Below, one piece after another: positions 55,401 to 59,850 of a stretch of 64,000 nucleotides of DNA. The notes under the pieces are model-generated. The model did no database searches. It worked only from the letters and a program-made list of their open reading frames with translations, and was not told the origin of the DNA. The number at the start of each line of letters is the position of its first letter. Positions within the stretch are counted from its first letter, which is position 1. A program made the translations under genes and the position numbers. Location: NCBI GenBank assembly GCA_016165875.1, contig JABBOT010000009.1, positions 14,796,566 through 14,860,565 on the forward strand, in the 5' to 3' direction. The DNA is from Acanthopleura granulata. Lineage: Eukaryota; Mollusca; Polyplacophora; Chitonida; Chitonidae.

Positions 55401-58400
55401 TACATGCAGGCAAATTTCTCCATATCCACTGCAGTCTCCCTTTAATGGGACTTTCAATAGTTAAGGATTGAGGCCTGTGTTTTCTCTCCCTAGAGCCGTT
55501 GCTGCTAAGTACTAAATTGGCCTGTTACATAAGGACACTCGCTATCATTGCTTTACAGTGTTACAATTTTTTAGTTGTTTCTTTACAATACTATCATTGT
55601 TTTTAATGTGTTTTGCAAGAATAGATACATCATATTTTAATGTCTCTGTTTTTGGAAATCTTGGATACCCAGTTTCATGCGTAATCTGAATTAAAACATG
55701 TCAGAATAAAAAAGGTATCAGATGTACCATAATAAATATAGACACAATGAAAAAATATAATCATGTATACACAGTCCCTATTGAACAAGTGTTCTGGAAT
55801 CTGAGTTTAATATTTCCTTTCAGATGTGAATCCTGAATGGATTTTAAATTTATTAATAACAGTATTATTATTATTTATTTTTTTTTTTTCAGTGCCTTTA
55901 AGATCCTTGCCAACCCCAGCATTTCAATGGCGATGTTAGTGCAGAAGTACCCAGAGCTGTTTGGTCACTTGAGAAACGACCCGTATCTCTTTACCAGAAT
56001 AGAAATAGAAGGTATGACCCTCTCGCACAGGTTTTTTTTATAATAAAGAAGGTGATGAAGGTAAAGTGAAAAGTCACCTTAAAGTTGAGCTTGTCAGTAC
56101 AGTTCACTTCCAAAAGCATATGAAGGCCTTAAAATGCTACTTTTGATGTCAACATCTCAGCTTTTTTATAAAAAATTTAATCAATCTTCAGAAAACAATT
56201 GTACGTGGCCTGAAGAGGTGGATGAATCATTGAGAATCATGCCAGATTTGTCACTTGAAAAATGCTAAACTTTAGGCAAAATAGAGTAATGTGACTAGAA
56301 ACGTGAATTTGATTTTGTGTTGAAGCCAAATATGCATCTGATCTGGAGAACCAGCTGGGGGACATAGAGGAAGTGAGGAGAGAGGAACAGCTGGTGCTGC
56401 CATCAAACCTCGACTATCTCAGGTGGGTCGAAAGTTTGATGAACTTACAGAGTGCATTCATGAAGAATAAAATTGAAAACGAAGGCATAAGGCAACACCA
56501 ATGTTATGCTGTGTTTTACAGGAGAACCTGCACTGAAAAGTCCAATACTTGAATAAAAATAAAACAGAAACATCCACATCCAAAATTTATGTTTTTTTTA
56601 TCATTTTCCTGTTTTTCAAGGCTTTTGGATCATGTAAATACGTATTCAGCAGTAAAAAATACTTGAACAGTCTACATTTCTCACAATATTAGAGGATTTC
56701 TCAGTTGTATATTTATTTTGATACCTTACGCTGACATTGAATGAAAGATTAATTCTGCTCATAAAACAAAAGCTGAAGTTAGTGTGGCCTAAACCAGAAC
56801 TGAAGCAAATATCCAGACACATACATACATGTACATCAATGTGAATACTGAAAGTACTAAGTATCAATTTTACAACAAATTGATGTTTGAATATTGAGAA
56901 ATTTGAGACGAGCCATGATCACCTGTAAATCAGGTATATCGCTGGTAATTTCACGTGTTGTATATACATGTAGTTATGTTTCAAGTGTTTCATAAAGTGC
57001 TTACTAATTGTTTCACACTATTGTGTCTTAAACGTTACATATGCTTGGTAAATATTGCATGCATTTGCGTTTTGAATGCATCGTGACATTGTGTCTTGAA
57101 TCTTGCATACATGTTTAATTGAGTCTGACACGCTTACAGTTGCAGTTGCAGTTGAAATGTTGCGTAGAGTTGCATTTTAAATGGTGCTCATATACAGTTG
57201 CTTCTCAGACGTTTGCAATTAGGTCTCTGGCACACACACATCCACTGTTATACCCCAAGTGTTAATTGTAAGTGCAGTTAGGCCTCAAATGTTGCACGCA
57301 TTTAGAGACTCTGAGAGGCTACATTAAGAAGTCCAAAATGTAGTATTGAAACATGATTTTCAACCCATACTGCCCATTCTTGTATACTGCCTGTCTTATG
57401 TTGAGATACTTCAGGAAAAAACGAAAGTGCACACGCTCTTAGGTTTAGACGACTTTGTTTTAAGGTGAGAAGAAGTTTAAGGCGATCTCCATTATGTCTG
57501 AGGTTGTGCATTGTTCATGTTGTTTGTTCTTTGTTTCCAGCTTAAACATGTCCACAGAGGCCAAGCTTAAGCTGGCAGAAGCACGGCCTTATACAGTATG
57601 TATACCTTCTGGAGATTTTTTAATAGGATTTCAAAGCAACAGTGCCTTCTTATGCCATGAGAAACCCAAAGTACATGGCTTTGCAAGGGTTTTCCTCAAA
57701 GTGCAGTGCATTTATGTAATTTGTTCACATGGGGAGGATCAGCTCTGAGTGTGTAATATGTAATACTTAAAGAAAAAAGCTAATGATGTGTTCTGTATTT
57801 AGACTCTATTTTCTCAGACAGTGAGGTACTCTTTCTGCACAATGGCGACTTTGTCCTCTTGTAACTTTTGCATGCATCTATCAAGGTTGCCCACAAATTG
57901 TCATCGCAAAGACAGGAGCAAACAACAGAGTACATAGCTTGGGCATGTTACTTTAGTGGGGAAAAGTTTCCATTTTGTAGGCAACCTAGTCACTTGGATG
58001 TGAAGAAATGTCACGTCCTGCTCTTGCCAATTTCATTTTTCCAACCATCTCAGCAATATACACACCTCTCCTCAGTCTTGTGGACATGAAATATTCATGG
58101 TTATTTTCCTTGAAATAAACAAATAAACCAAATATAGCATACAACCAGGTTAAAGATGTTAATTATTTAAGAAGCTTGTTTGGTGTGAGATTGCTTTGCA
58201 CAGTGCCACATAAAAATCCAGCCGCTATAGAATCACATACTCTACCTTGTGTGTGGTATGTGTATGGGGTGCTCTAGTGCTGTTTAGTCCCAATTTTTAA
58301 AGCTTTAAAGATCATTTTCAAAGTTGTGAAAGTGATTTCTAAGTATACAGAATTTGGCACCATTTTCAAAACCAGGTAGTAACATTTAAAGGTGTTGTTC

Positions 58401-59481
58401 CGTCTCAGACTTGTTTGCTTAACTGTTAACATGTCGCAGTCTTCTGCTGCTGCTAGTGCGGTAAACCAAACGTTAAGTGTTGCGAGACAGGCTAGAATTG
58501 ATACGGCATACAACGCTGACGATTACCGCTGACTCGGGAGCAGTCTGTTTTTCCACTGACACGAGTTTTAAAGTGTTAAAAATCAGTGTCAAAGCTTTAT
58601 AAATAGACCATTGGCAAAGCTTGAAAAATAGACCATTTTCAGATATTTAAAAATCATTTTTAAAGCTTTTAAAATGACTTTTTATAGCTTTAAACGTAGG
58701 GAATAAATTGCACAGTGGCACCCTACTTACGTGTCACGTGACCTGGACATGCAGCTGGCGAGGTACATGTAGAGACAGTATAGTTTCCTCTGTATTTCCA
58801 AAGTATTGTATCTAGCAGATAATAAATTTTTGTATTTCATCTAAAGCTTGGCACTTTAAGAAGCGTGTAAAGGCATTACAATGATACTTTTGACTGAAGT
58901 TTCTTTGGTAAGAAATTAAAAGAACTTCACAAAAAGTGGCCCTATAAGGTGGATGAATCATAAAGCAAAATGTGTCCCATGAAAATTGCTCAAGTTTATG
59001 GGAAATGCGGCAAGAGAACTGTGTTAGATGAGTACAAAGTATAATGAAAATGAGTCAAGATCTGCAGTGTAGATCGTAAGCCCAACTCACACGATGCGAT
59101 TGGTCCAATTCTGCGGGAAGTACCAAATAACATTTGTCATTATTTTGATTTGATTTGATCAATTGACAAATTACACAGTGTGGCAGGGGAGGGTGAAACT
59201 GCAACATTTAAAATGCTTTTACGCATTGTAATAGAAATATAACTTCGAAATCACATATTTCCTACCTGTAAAAAGATAGGTGAGGCATTAGGCAAATAAC
59301 CAGAAGAACTACACAAGATAAAGGCAAAGAAATGAATTCAACACATGTTTGTGCAATTTTGTGCTTTCAGATCGCGGCGGCGAGTCGAATTCCCGGGGTC
59401 ACGCCAGCAGCTCTGATTATTCTCCTGCGTCATGTAAAGCAACGAGAAGAGCGGCCGCCCAACAGAGCGCCGAACAGCTGA
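4175..59481 (+). CDS. MTO1: MTO1: mitochondrial tRNA wobble-uridine modification protein (MnmG/GidA family), 16 exons
   Basis: Exons: 4175-4415, 5525-5620, 6255-6310, 7824-7995, 9412-9588, 13397-13509, 15604-15716, 47008-47081, 47877-47993, 49836-49966, 52107-52311, 53862-54024, 55893-56011, 56326-56422, 57541-57595, 59371-59481. All junctions are GT-AG and phases join to one 2040-nt frame (679 residues; 666 from the ATG at 4214), near the roughly 700 usual for the family. Seen: basic N-terminal leader suited to mitochondrial import, FAD dinucleotide motif GGGHAG (51-56), [34 protein letters not shown], both GidA signatures ([15 protein letters not shown] near 321-335; [16 protein letters not shown] near 415-430), and the C-terminal GidA helical domain ending in the conserved [10 protein letters not shown]. 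With GTPBP3 the family installs taurinomethyl (or carboxymethylaminomethyl) groups on U34 of mitochondrial tRNAs. No broken exon was found. Confidence 0.97.
5212..5232. repeat. (AT)n microsatellite
   Basis: About ten AT dinucleotides, directly at the tail end of a family C SINE; likely grown from that tail. Confidence 0.9.
5230..5475 (-). mobile_element. tRNA-derived SINE, family C
   Basis: Shares cagtcacattatactgaca and the preceding 'gaagacaccagatacgacac' phrase with 63105-63385. On the minus strand the right end reads like a tRNA: an A-box-like tggatagagcatctgtc and a B-box-like gggttcaatcc. The Pol III boxes are seen; the family name is not known to me. Confidence 0.7.
5525..5620 (+). 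CDS. MTO1: MTO1 exon 2
   Basis: Residues 81-112. Encodes the very conserved [15 protein letters not shown] stretch of the MnmG FAD pocket and the [10 protein letters not shown] helix. Phase 1 at both ends. Confidence 0.96.
6206..6291 (+). repeat. 43-bp tandem duplication of the exon 3 acceptor
   Basis: TTTCAG plus the following exon-like bases occur at 6206 and again, 43 bp on, at 6249. Shared bases include atttcagata and cagtttaaaattttgaat. Only the second copy continues the protein; the first acceptor (6211) would give a TAA after seven codons. Confidence 0.85.
6255..6310 (+). CDS. MTO1: MTO1 exon 3
   Basis: Residues 113-131, 56 nt, the second smallest exon. Encodes the [12 protein letters not shown] motif. 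The donor TGG/GTAAGT is strong. The acceptor is the second of two tandem copies. Confidence 0.95.
6311..7823 (+). other. MTO1 intron 3
   Basis: Noncoding. Contains a short GATT run near 7049-7068 and a family A SINE (7400-7632). Nothing else recognisable. Confidence 0.7.
7400..7632 (+). mobile_element. tRNA-derived SINE, family A, 5'-shortened
   Basis: Plus orientation: B-box-like gttcaagtcc, then 'catgctggc', 'gtgggaaggtc', 'aacctgcggatgaccgtgg', 'tagtttcctcacattataatgct', and the tail 'ataaaacaccatcaaataaatgaat'. The A-box end is lost or unrecognisable. Confidence 0.8.
7824..7995 (+). CDS. MTO1: MTO1 exon 4
   Basis: Residues 132-188. Starts [11 protein letters not shown], completing the FAD-pocket motif split from exon 3, then the more variable VEDLI region. 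The donor ACAG/GTTGGT is weak, phase 1. Confidence 0.95.
7996..9411 (+). other. MTO1 intron 4
   Basis: Noncoding. 8480-9010 is rich in 'gattgtaa'-type phrases on both strands, perhaps a decayed fold-back element. 9035-9205 is a family B SINE fragment. Confidence 0.6.
9035..9205 (+). mobile_element. SINE family B fragment
   Basis: Contains 'tcaggaagtggtttacttag' and 'gcactccgatttctccac', which match the 3' half of the copies at 33350-33700 and 51765-52035. Confidence 0.5.
9412..9588 (+). CDS. MTO1: MTO1 exon 5
   Basis: Residues 189-247. Encodes [11 protein letters not shown], the FAD-family TGT motif, and [17 protein letters not shown]. Donor ACAG/GTAGGT, phase 1. Confidence 0.96.
9745..9830. 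repeat. short tandem repeat, about 25 bp x 3-4
   Basis: Units of 'ggttcatagacgtcaacctc' with small changes between copies. Confidence 0.85.
11057..11332 (+). mobile_element. internally deleted mariner-like transposon
   Basis: Ends carry inverted copies of gggtggtcc(R)(Y)aaaaaa: left at about 11062-11080, right at about 11310-11328. The right end is followed by TA, the usual mariner target. Between them, from 11182, a frame encodes [20 protein letters not shown], which resembles the start of the helix-turn-helix domain of mariner transposases. After about 30 such residues the frame passes straight into the right end, so the catalytic domain is gone. It is dead as an autonomous element. Confidence 0.7.
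12300..12645 (+). mobile_element. tRNA-derived SINE, family B
   Basis: Shows B-box-like gcgttcaatcc, then 'cagccttgggcagggaattg' and 'tagattcccag', a middle 'gtgggaaaactcatcagtaa' and 'gccagaggtcagtggttt', and a 3' end 'accaccatcatataagggaa' related to the family A tail. Similar order in the copies at 21815, 33350 and 51765. Confidence 0.75.
13397..13509 (+). CDS. MTO1: MTO1 exon 6
   Basis: Residues 248-285. Encodes [15 protein letters not shown] and [12 protein letters not shown], the substrate-side insert of MnmG proteins. Phase 1 in, phase 0 out. Confidence 0.95.
13965..14085. repeat. dispersed repeat copy 1
   Basis: Shares with 17845-17965 the order 'ggcttcaaaagtgtcaatt', 'taagac', 'tttttacaggccaaac' and 'taaaatgc'. 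Type unknown. Confidence 0.5.
14136..15575. repeat. 54-57 bp minisatellite, about 26 units, abutting exon 7
   Basis: Unit: 'cacttcctccaccctatgac' then 'cttgatggctgcacacatat' then 'gtcgtctgctcaaacc'. Units differ by single-base changes and by a small set of variants (gctgcacac / gtcacac). A three-unit block is itself duplicated with a 165-bp offset (15206 and 15371). The array ends about 28 bp before the exon 7 acceptor. Many units carry tctgctcag, a pyrimidine-CAG. Confidence 0.95.
15604..15716 (+). CDS. MTO1: MTO1 exon 7
   Basis: Residues 286-322. Encodes [16 protein letters not shown] and ends in GPR, the start of GidA signature 1, which finishes in exon 8. Phase 0 in, phase 2 out. Confidence 0.95.
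17845..17965. repeat. dispersed repeat copy 2
   Basis: Partner of 13965-14085: 'ggcatcaaaagcattgatag', then 'cttttacaggccaaacactg' and 'gtaaaatgc'. Confidence 0.5.
18171..18433. repeat. two interleaved inverted repeats (A B A' B')
   Basis: A is 18171-18252 and its reverse complement A' is 18332-18389 (shared core gttgctgtt.tt.taggtgaacctgttta). B is 18254-18296 and its reverse complement B' is 18391-18433 (shared cttca.catgacatc and tttagatactgcgg). The order is A B A' B', so both hairpins cannot form as a simple nested stem. Confidence 0.8.
20225..20330 (-). mobile_element. SINE family A fragment
   Basis: 'ggtgggaggaaaccaggcag', 'gggaaacccaggaccatcta' and 'aggttgct' in the minus-orientation order of the full copy at 30412. 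Confidence 0.6.
21815..22145 (+). mobile_element. tRNA-derived SINE, family B
   Basis: B-box-like aggttcaaaactggcc, then 'gacagggaaatcgtagactc', a middle with 'catctgtggaagagttcatc', then 'gcactctgggttcctta' and 'ctgccattgtataactgaaa'. Confidence 0.65.
22735..23500. repeat. degenerate 22-25 bp minisatellite with a 196-bp higher-order copy
   Basis: Units of 'gtgaccagtaacttaacagtc'. A block beginning at about 22821 recurs at about 23017 with few changes, so a multi-unit segment was duplicated as a whole. Noncoding, inside intron 7. Confidence 0.9.
23501..25138 (+). other. MTO1 intron 7, between two arrays
   Basis: AT-rich with homopolymer runs. I see no gene, RNA or mobile element here. Confidence 0.6.
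25139..26600. repeat. 37-38 bp minisatellite, about 38 units
   Basis: Unit: 'catcacacaaccaccccaca' then 'cccttatgtattgatga', with a one-base-longer 'gctcatcac' variant and a 'tgctactcatcac' variant that alternate. The C-rich strand is plus. Strong homogeneity in the middle and decay at the right end suggest recent expansion. The long frames it creates are repeat artefacts. Confidence 0.96.
26601..27342. other. 3' side of the nested receptor gene
   Basis: Lies downstream of the receptor on the minus strand, so part is probably its 3'UTR. No clear poly(A) signal seen; AT-rich otherwise. Confidence 0.4.
27343..28536 (-). CDS. divergent class A-like seven-transmembrane receptor, intronless
   Basis: 397 residues in one exon. 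Seven hydrophobic segments at about 24-48, 57-82, 91-113, 131-156, 178-200, 247-271 and 279-301. Class A marks present: N39 in TM1, C90 at the top of TM3 with C169 in loop 2 (likely disulfide), and CWYP (260-263) in TM6. Marks altered: the usual TM2 Asp appears to be K70, the DRY position reads SEA (114-116), and NPxxY reads EAFIY (295-299). The third loop is long and basic; the tail is about 95 residues with acidic EEEE. Start ATG at 28536 has a good context (ACAATGG). It lies antisense in MTO1 intron 7. Ligand and subfamily are unknown to me. Confidence 0.88.
   Translation of the reverse strand: MATVPGDVVDAESLNAETGPPHYEAYYLFFISGVGLILNTLIITSVIFREHLRRMTCAFLVHCCLLNMAKSVFCVLFGKYLLTQEAPKYCSIIGESFIIVVTASTFNLVAIVCSEAYTFQELNVGGNHHGSVCCVIFGVLVVYFGSVILHLGPTIIGGYLDFHKDIGYCSFQLGEVKSYVANIIWMVIVTLALISVTYFLSELYKEIQLNSPNRVSMLVRTSVCLSENPLAAQRSVKTLVQDSRHRVKVLIGVTVSFILCWYPYFALLVIDMNANVSPTVYQLLCFLAWSHGTIEAFIYICFDRQLHLVTQLTYWRKRRFPYLDGIAPLMHGQRANNVQRNRQMGLGSFQSSLGTAAIEEEENVIPNVSSTCNAVGGNVLPHSDMPACNESFLHSQV
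28537..28715 (-). other. probable 5'UTR exon part of the receptor gene
   Basis: On the minus strand TCTGTTTTTCAG ends just before 28715, a good acceptor, and no in-frame coding extension is needed upstream of the ATG. So the receptor mRNA probably has a spliced leader-side exon further right; I could not place it. Confidence 0.45.
29133..29305 (-). mobile_element. SINE family A, partial
   Basis: 'catgccatactggagaatac', 'aaacccacgaccatccacag', 'gttgctggagag', 'gccagcatgagctggacttg', 'aactcacag', 'cattggtgaga' in minus order. Confidence 0.8.
30412..30680 (-). mobile_element. tRNA-derived SINE, family A, near full length
   Basis: Best copy in the window, about 270 bp. Left: tail 'tatttgtttattgattggtg' and 'gccatactcaagaatatttt'. 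Middle: 'ggcattatggtgggaggaag', 'acccacaaccatccgcattt', 'gaccttcccacgaatggcc'. Right, read on the minus strand: tRNA-like head with B-box-like gagttcaagtccagctc and an A-box-like tcggttagcgtgctagc. These Pol III boxes are seen; the molluscan link is from memory. Confidence 0.9.
30681..33349 (+). other. MTO1 intron 7, middle part
   Basis: Noncoding apart from a 23-bp repeat at 31896-32008 and a short ATATA-rich run at about 31331-31355. No other feature supported. Confidence 0.6.
31896..32008. repeat. 23-bp tandem repeat x 5
   Basis: Unit 'ttctgatatcaatggtgttt' plus 'tg', almost identical between copies. Confidence 0.95.
33350..33700 (+). mobile_element. tRNA-derived SINE, family B
   Basis: Clearest family B copy: 'gcggttcaattccagccttg', 'gacaaggaatttgtagattc', 'acatgggaaagtttatcagc', 'cacttaccaaaggtcgatgg', then 'tctggtttcctccacccatt' and 'aaacaccattgtataaagtg'. 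Confidence 0.8.
33910..34115 (+). repeat. 215-bp dispersed repeat, copy 1
   Basis: Shares with 44262, 56100 and 58851 the order 'cagaagcaca', 'ccttgaaataatacttttga', 'aagtggatgaatcaatatga', 'atatgtcacttgcaaaaagc'. No coding content; family unknown. Confidence 0.7.
34116..38440 (+). other. MTO1 intron 7, late-middle part
   Basis: Holds the degenerate array at 35750-37160. The rest is AT-rich and unassigned. A C-rich patch at about 37888-37910 has no evident role. Confidence 0.55.
35750..37160. repeat. old degenerate repeat array, about 40-50 bp unit
   Basis: Recurring phrases 'aagaattaatcctgtagatc', 'acttgtttccttgttgttg' and 'acaaagaa' with many substitutions and indels. Much older than the arrays at 25139 and 50269. 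Confidence 0.8.
38441..39012. repeat. 19-bp minisatellite, about 30 units
   Basis: Unit alternates 'ggaaatgtccatagggg' and 'ggaattgtccatagg'. A block of about six units recurs around 38590-38690. It leaves the minus strand open in three frames by chance of composition. Confidence 0.93.
39013..43784 (+). other. MTO1 intron 7, no gene seen
   Basis: 4.7 kb of AT-rich sequence. A family C SINE scrap lies at 42925-42990 and a tRNA-like B-box (ggttctaatcc) at about 41112. The open frames at 39968-40533 show no domain I know. Confidence 0.5.
42925..42990 (+). mobile_element. SINE family C fragment
   Basis: 'tggtgtcttcagcgtggtat' and 'gccagtgaagcagcac' are the reverse complement of the family C phrase at 5240-5270 and 63150-63190. 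Confidence 0.55.
43785..43875 (-). mobile_element. SINE family A head fragment
   Basis: 'gggtcattgcgctgtgctag' and 'cgcacgaactgactgagcca' match the tRNA-like head of family A only; body and tail are missing. Confidence 0.7.
44262..44480 (+). repeat. 215-bp dispersed repeat, copy 2
   Basis: 'cactttcagaagcacggaca', 'ccttgaaatgatccc', 'agaaattaatcaaacttcac', 'tgtgtcacttgaaaaaaaag'. Interrupted by short A-runs. Confidence 0.7.
44481..45689 (+). other. MTO1 intron 7, late part
   Basis: Noncoding, with several A-runs (44970-44990, 45320-45352). Nothing assigned. Confidence 0.5.
45690..45745 (-). mobile_element. SINE family A tail fragment
   Basis: 'tttatttgattgatgtttta', 'ctgtactcaagaatatttga' only. 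Confidence 0.75.
46240..46365 (-). mobile_element. SINE family A, partial
   Basis: Tail 'gcggtactcaagaatatttc', then 'gtggtgggaggaaacc' and 'gatgaccatctacagattgc'; head missing. Confidence 0.75.
46728..47025 (+). repeat. direct duplication of the exon 8 acceptor region
   Basis: 'gtaacagcattttcatactg' occurs at 46728 and 46972. Each is followed by a T-rich tract, TTTCAG, and exon-like bases (gtgtgtcccttcaata / gtactgcccttccata). The first acceptor (46779) would give a TGA after ten codons. A family A SINE fragment lies between the copies. Confidence 0.85.
46843..46918 (+). mobile_element. SINE family A fragment
   Basis: 'aacctgcagatggtcatggg', 'gctctgctcggtttcccccc', 'atcataatgctgcctgctgt', in plus orientation. 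Confidence 0.7.
47008..47081 (+). CDS. MTO1: MTO1 exon 8
   Basis: Residues 323-347. Completes GidA signature 1 ([12 protein letters not shown]), followed by HQIWLEPEG. Acceptor is the second of two direct copies. Donor GAAG/GTTGGT is weak. Phase 2 in, 1 out. Confidence 0.95.
47195..47430 (-). mobile_element. SINE family A, near full length
   Basis: Tail 'cactcaagaatatttcattt', 'cgacgacggccagcattcat', 'gagaggaagccagccagagc', 'tggacttgaactgg', head 'ctaacccactaaccactagc' decayed. In MTO1 intron 8. Confidence 0.8.
47670..47945 (+). repeat. 67-bp tandem repeat x 4 made of intron end plus exon 9 start
   Basis: 'gaacaccagtgtggtgtatc' starts at 47680, 47747, 47814 and 47881, exactly 67 bp apart. 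The last is the true exon 9. Copy 2 keeps an intact TTATTTTCAG acceptor (47742); copies 1 and 3 have lost the AG. Use of copy 2 would reach a TAA within 33 codons, as 134 bp is not a multiple of three. Confidence 0.93.
47877..47993 (+). CDS. MTO1: MTO1 exon 9
   Basis: Residues 348-386. Encodes [19 protein letters not shown] and ends KPG. Its first 55 or so bases are the template of the upstream 67-bp repeat. Phase 1 both ends. Confidence 0.95.
47994..49835 (+). other. MTO1 intron 9
   Basis: 1.8 kb, noncoding; no repeat or gene recognised. Confidence 0.6.
49836..49966 (+). CDS. MTO1: MTO1 exon 10
   Basis: Residues 387-430. Encodes [14 protein letters not shown] and GidA signature 2 ([16 protein letters not shown]), which continues in exon 11 as GVVAGINA. 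Phase 1 in, 0 out. Confidence 0.97.
50079..50262. repeat. about 23-bp degenerate repeat
   Basis: Units 'ggtaacacttatgtatggaa' plus 'aat', about seven copies with decay to the right. In intron 10. Confidence 0.85.
50269..50790. repeat. 65-bp minisatellite x 8, very homogeneous
   Basis: 'ctattaacatgtaaggatag' recurs every 65 bp at 50281, 50346, 50411, 50476, 50541, 50606, 50671 and 50736. Units differ at only a few bases (ggggtc / gggggc), so the array is young or kept uniform. Confidence 0.97.
50791..51764 (+). other. MTO1 intron 10, unassigned
   Basis: Noncoding, no recognised element. Confidence 0.5.
51765..52035 (+). mobile_element. tRNA-derived SINE, family B
   Basis: 'ccaggttcaaaccaggcctt', 'ggataaaatttgttggtttc', 'agtggtttatcagtaacttg', 'ccaagtgtcggtggtttact', 'caaacgccatcatacaattt'. 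Ends about 70 bp before exon 11. Confidence 0.75.
52107..52311 (+). CDS. MTO1: MTO1 exon 11
   Basis: Residues 431-498, the second largest coding exon after exon 1 (205 nt). Encodes GVVAGINA, then [13 protein letters not shown] and [22 protein letters not shown], the best-conserved part of the GidA C-terminal half. Donor AAAG/GTGAGT is strong. Phase 0 in, 1 out. Confidence 0.97.
52331..52960 (+). repeat. about 27-bp array of donor-like units following exon 11
   Basis: About 20 degenerate units of 'gtgttgaaagaggtgagcat' plus 'gaaatta'. About ten keep GGTGAGC intact, a good match to the 5' splice consensus. It starts about 20 bp after the true donor of exon 11. Confidence 0.88.
52961..53861 (+). 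other. MTO1 intron 11, remainder
   Basis: AT-rich, noncoding; nothing recognised. Confidence 0.5.
53862..54024 (+). CDS. MTO1: MTO1 exon 12
   Basis: Residues 499-552. Encodes VGCVSDERL, the start of the C-terminal helical domain of MnmG proteins, and STLKWRKDF. Donor CAAG/GTAGAA. Phase 1 in, 2 out. Confidence 0.95.
54480..54765. repeat. about 30-bp degenerate repeat
   Basis: Units 'ccaatgagattttagtgaat' plus 'attgcag'. About nine copies, decayed. Confidence 0.8.
54779..54910. mobile_element. composite of SINE family A head (plus) and tail (minus)
   Basis: 54779-54835 is the tRNA-like head in plus orientation ('gtggctcagttgcttagcgt'). 54841-54908 is the tail in minus orientation ('gccgtactcaagaatgtttc'). 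The bodies are missing, so this is a rearranged pair, not one insertion. Confidence 0.75.
54911..55464. mobile_element. fold-back element with 80-bp arms and a nested 32-bp hairpin
   Basis: Arms 54911-54990 and 55384-55464 are imperfect reverse complements (shared agtcccatta, tatgg.gaaatttgcct, aacaaatc). Inside, 55281-55312 and 55337-55368 form a second inverted pair with three mismatches (cccctgggcactgc). No transposase frame is seen. Confidence 0.8.
55893..56011 (+). CDS. MTO1: MTO1 exon 13
   Basis: Residues 553-592. Encodes [20 protein letters not shown] and YLFTRIEIE, matching the helical C-terminal domain. Acceptor has a long T-tract. Phase 2 in, 1 out. Confidence 0.94.
56100..56300 (+). 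repeat. 215-bp dispersed repeat, copy 3
   Basis: 'cacttccaaaagcatatgaa', 'ccttaaaatgctacttttga', 'gaggtggatgaatcattgag', 'tttgtcacttgaaaaatgct'. It fills most of the 314-bp intron 13. Confidence 0.7.
56326..56422 (+). CDS. MTO1: MTO1 exon 14
   Basis: Residues 593-624. Encodes [20 protein letters not shown] and LPSNLDYL, the conserved YxxYLxxQxxxI...IPxxxDY region of GidA proteins in its metazoan form. Phase 1 in, 2 out. Confidence 0.95.
56423..57540 (+). other. MTO1 intron 14
   Basis: Noncoding. A loose repeat of 'gttgca' and 'gtgtt' phrases lies at about 57000-57300. Confidence 0.5.
57541..57595 (+). CDS. MTO1: MTO1 exon 15
   Basis: Residues 625-643, 55 nt, the smallest exon. Encodes [19 protein letters not shown], the LSxEAREKLxxxRPxT motif. 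Phase 2 in, 0 out. Confidence 0.94.
58290..58710. repeat. loose 'aaagctttaaa/atcatttt' repeat
   Basis: Degenerate short units in intron 15, e.g. 'tttaaagctttaaagatcat' and 'aaaatcatttttaaagcttt'. Weak periodicity. Confidence 0.5.
58851..59015 (+). repeat. 215-bp dispersed repeat, copy 4
   Basis: 'cactttaagaagcgtgtaaa', 'acaatgatacttttgactga', 'agaaattaaaagaacttcac', 'ctataaggtggatgaatcat'. Confidence 0.7.
59371..59481 (+). CDS. MTO1: MTO1 exon 16 (last coding)
   Basis: Residues 644-679 and TGA at 59479-59481. Encodes [20 protein letters not shown], the end of the GidA domain that contacts the MnmE/GTPBP3 partner in bacterial homologues, then a basic, poorly conserved tail. GC content is higher than in its surroundings. 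Confidence 0.96.
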   Translation: MAAASRIPGVTPAALIILLRHVKQREERPPNRAPNS

Positions 59482-59579
59482 CAGAAAACAACCAGACTTA
59501 GAGATCAGAATTACTGGACATAGTATGTTCGCGTCTTGTGAAAGCTCACTAAAGGCTTCTGTCTGTGAAAAATTCCATA

Positions 59580-59850
59580 TTTATTTTTTTTTTTTTTTTG
59601 ATGTTGTTTTACGTCATAGTTAGAAGTATTCCACTTGTACGGCAGATATTATGGTGCGAGGAAACCGCAGGGTGCCCGGCAGACCTTCCCGTATACAACC
59701 GGAGTGGACCTCAGCATAAGCTCACAGCCGCCTTGGTGTGAAAGACTGTTTGAATCATTATCACTAGGCCATAGAGGGGCCTTGACTACTGAGGTCGAGG
59801 GTTCGAATGCATCTCTTCGTTGGTTTGGTTGCGGCCTTGTGTCAGTGATT
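59580..59850 (-). mobile_element. SINE family A, diverged
   Basis: T-run, 'gatgttgttttacgtcatag', 'tattatggtgcgaggaaacc', 'ggcagaccttcccgtataca', 'accggagtggacctcagcat', then a different head with ggttcgaatgc. Probably in the MTO1 3'UTR region. Confidence 0.65.
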
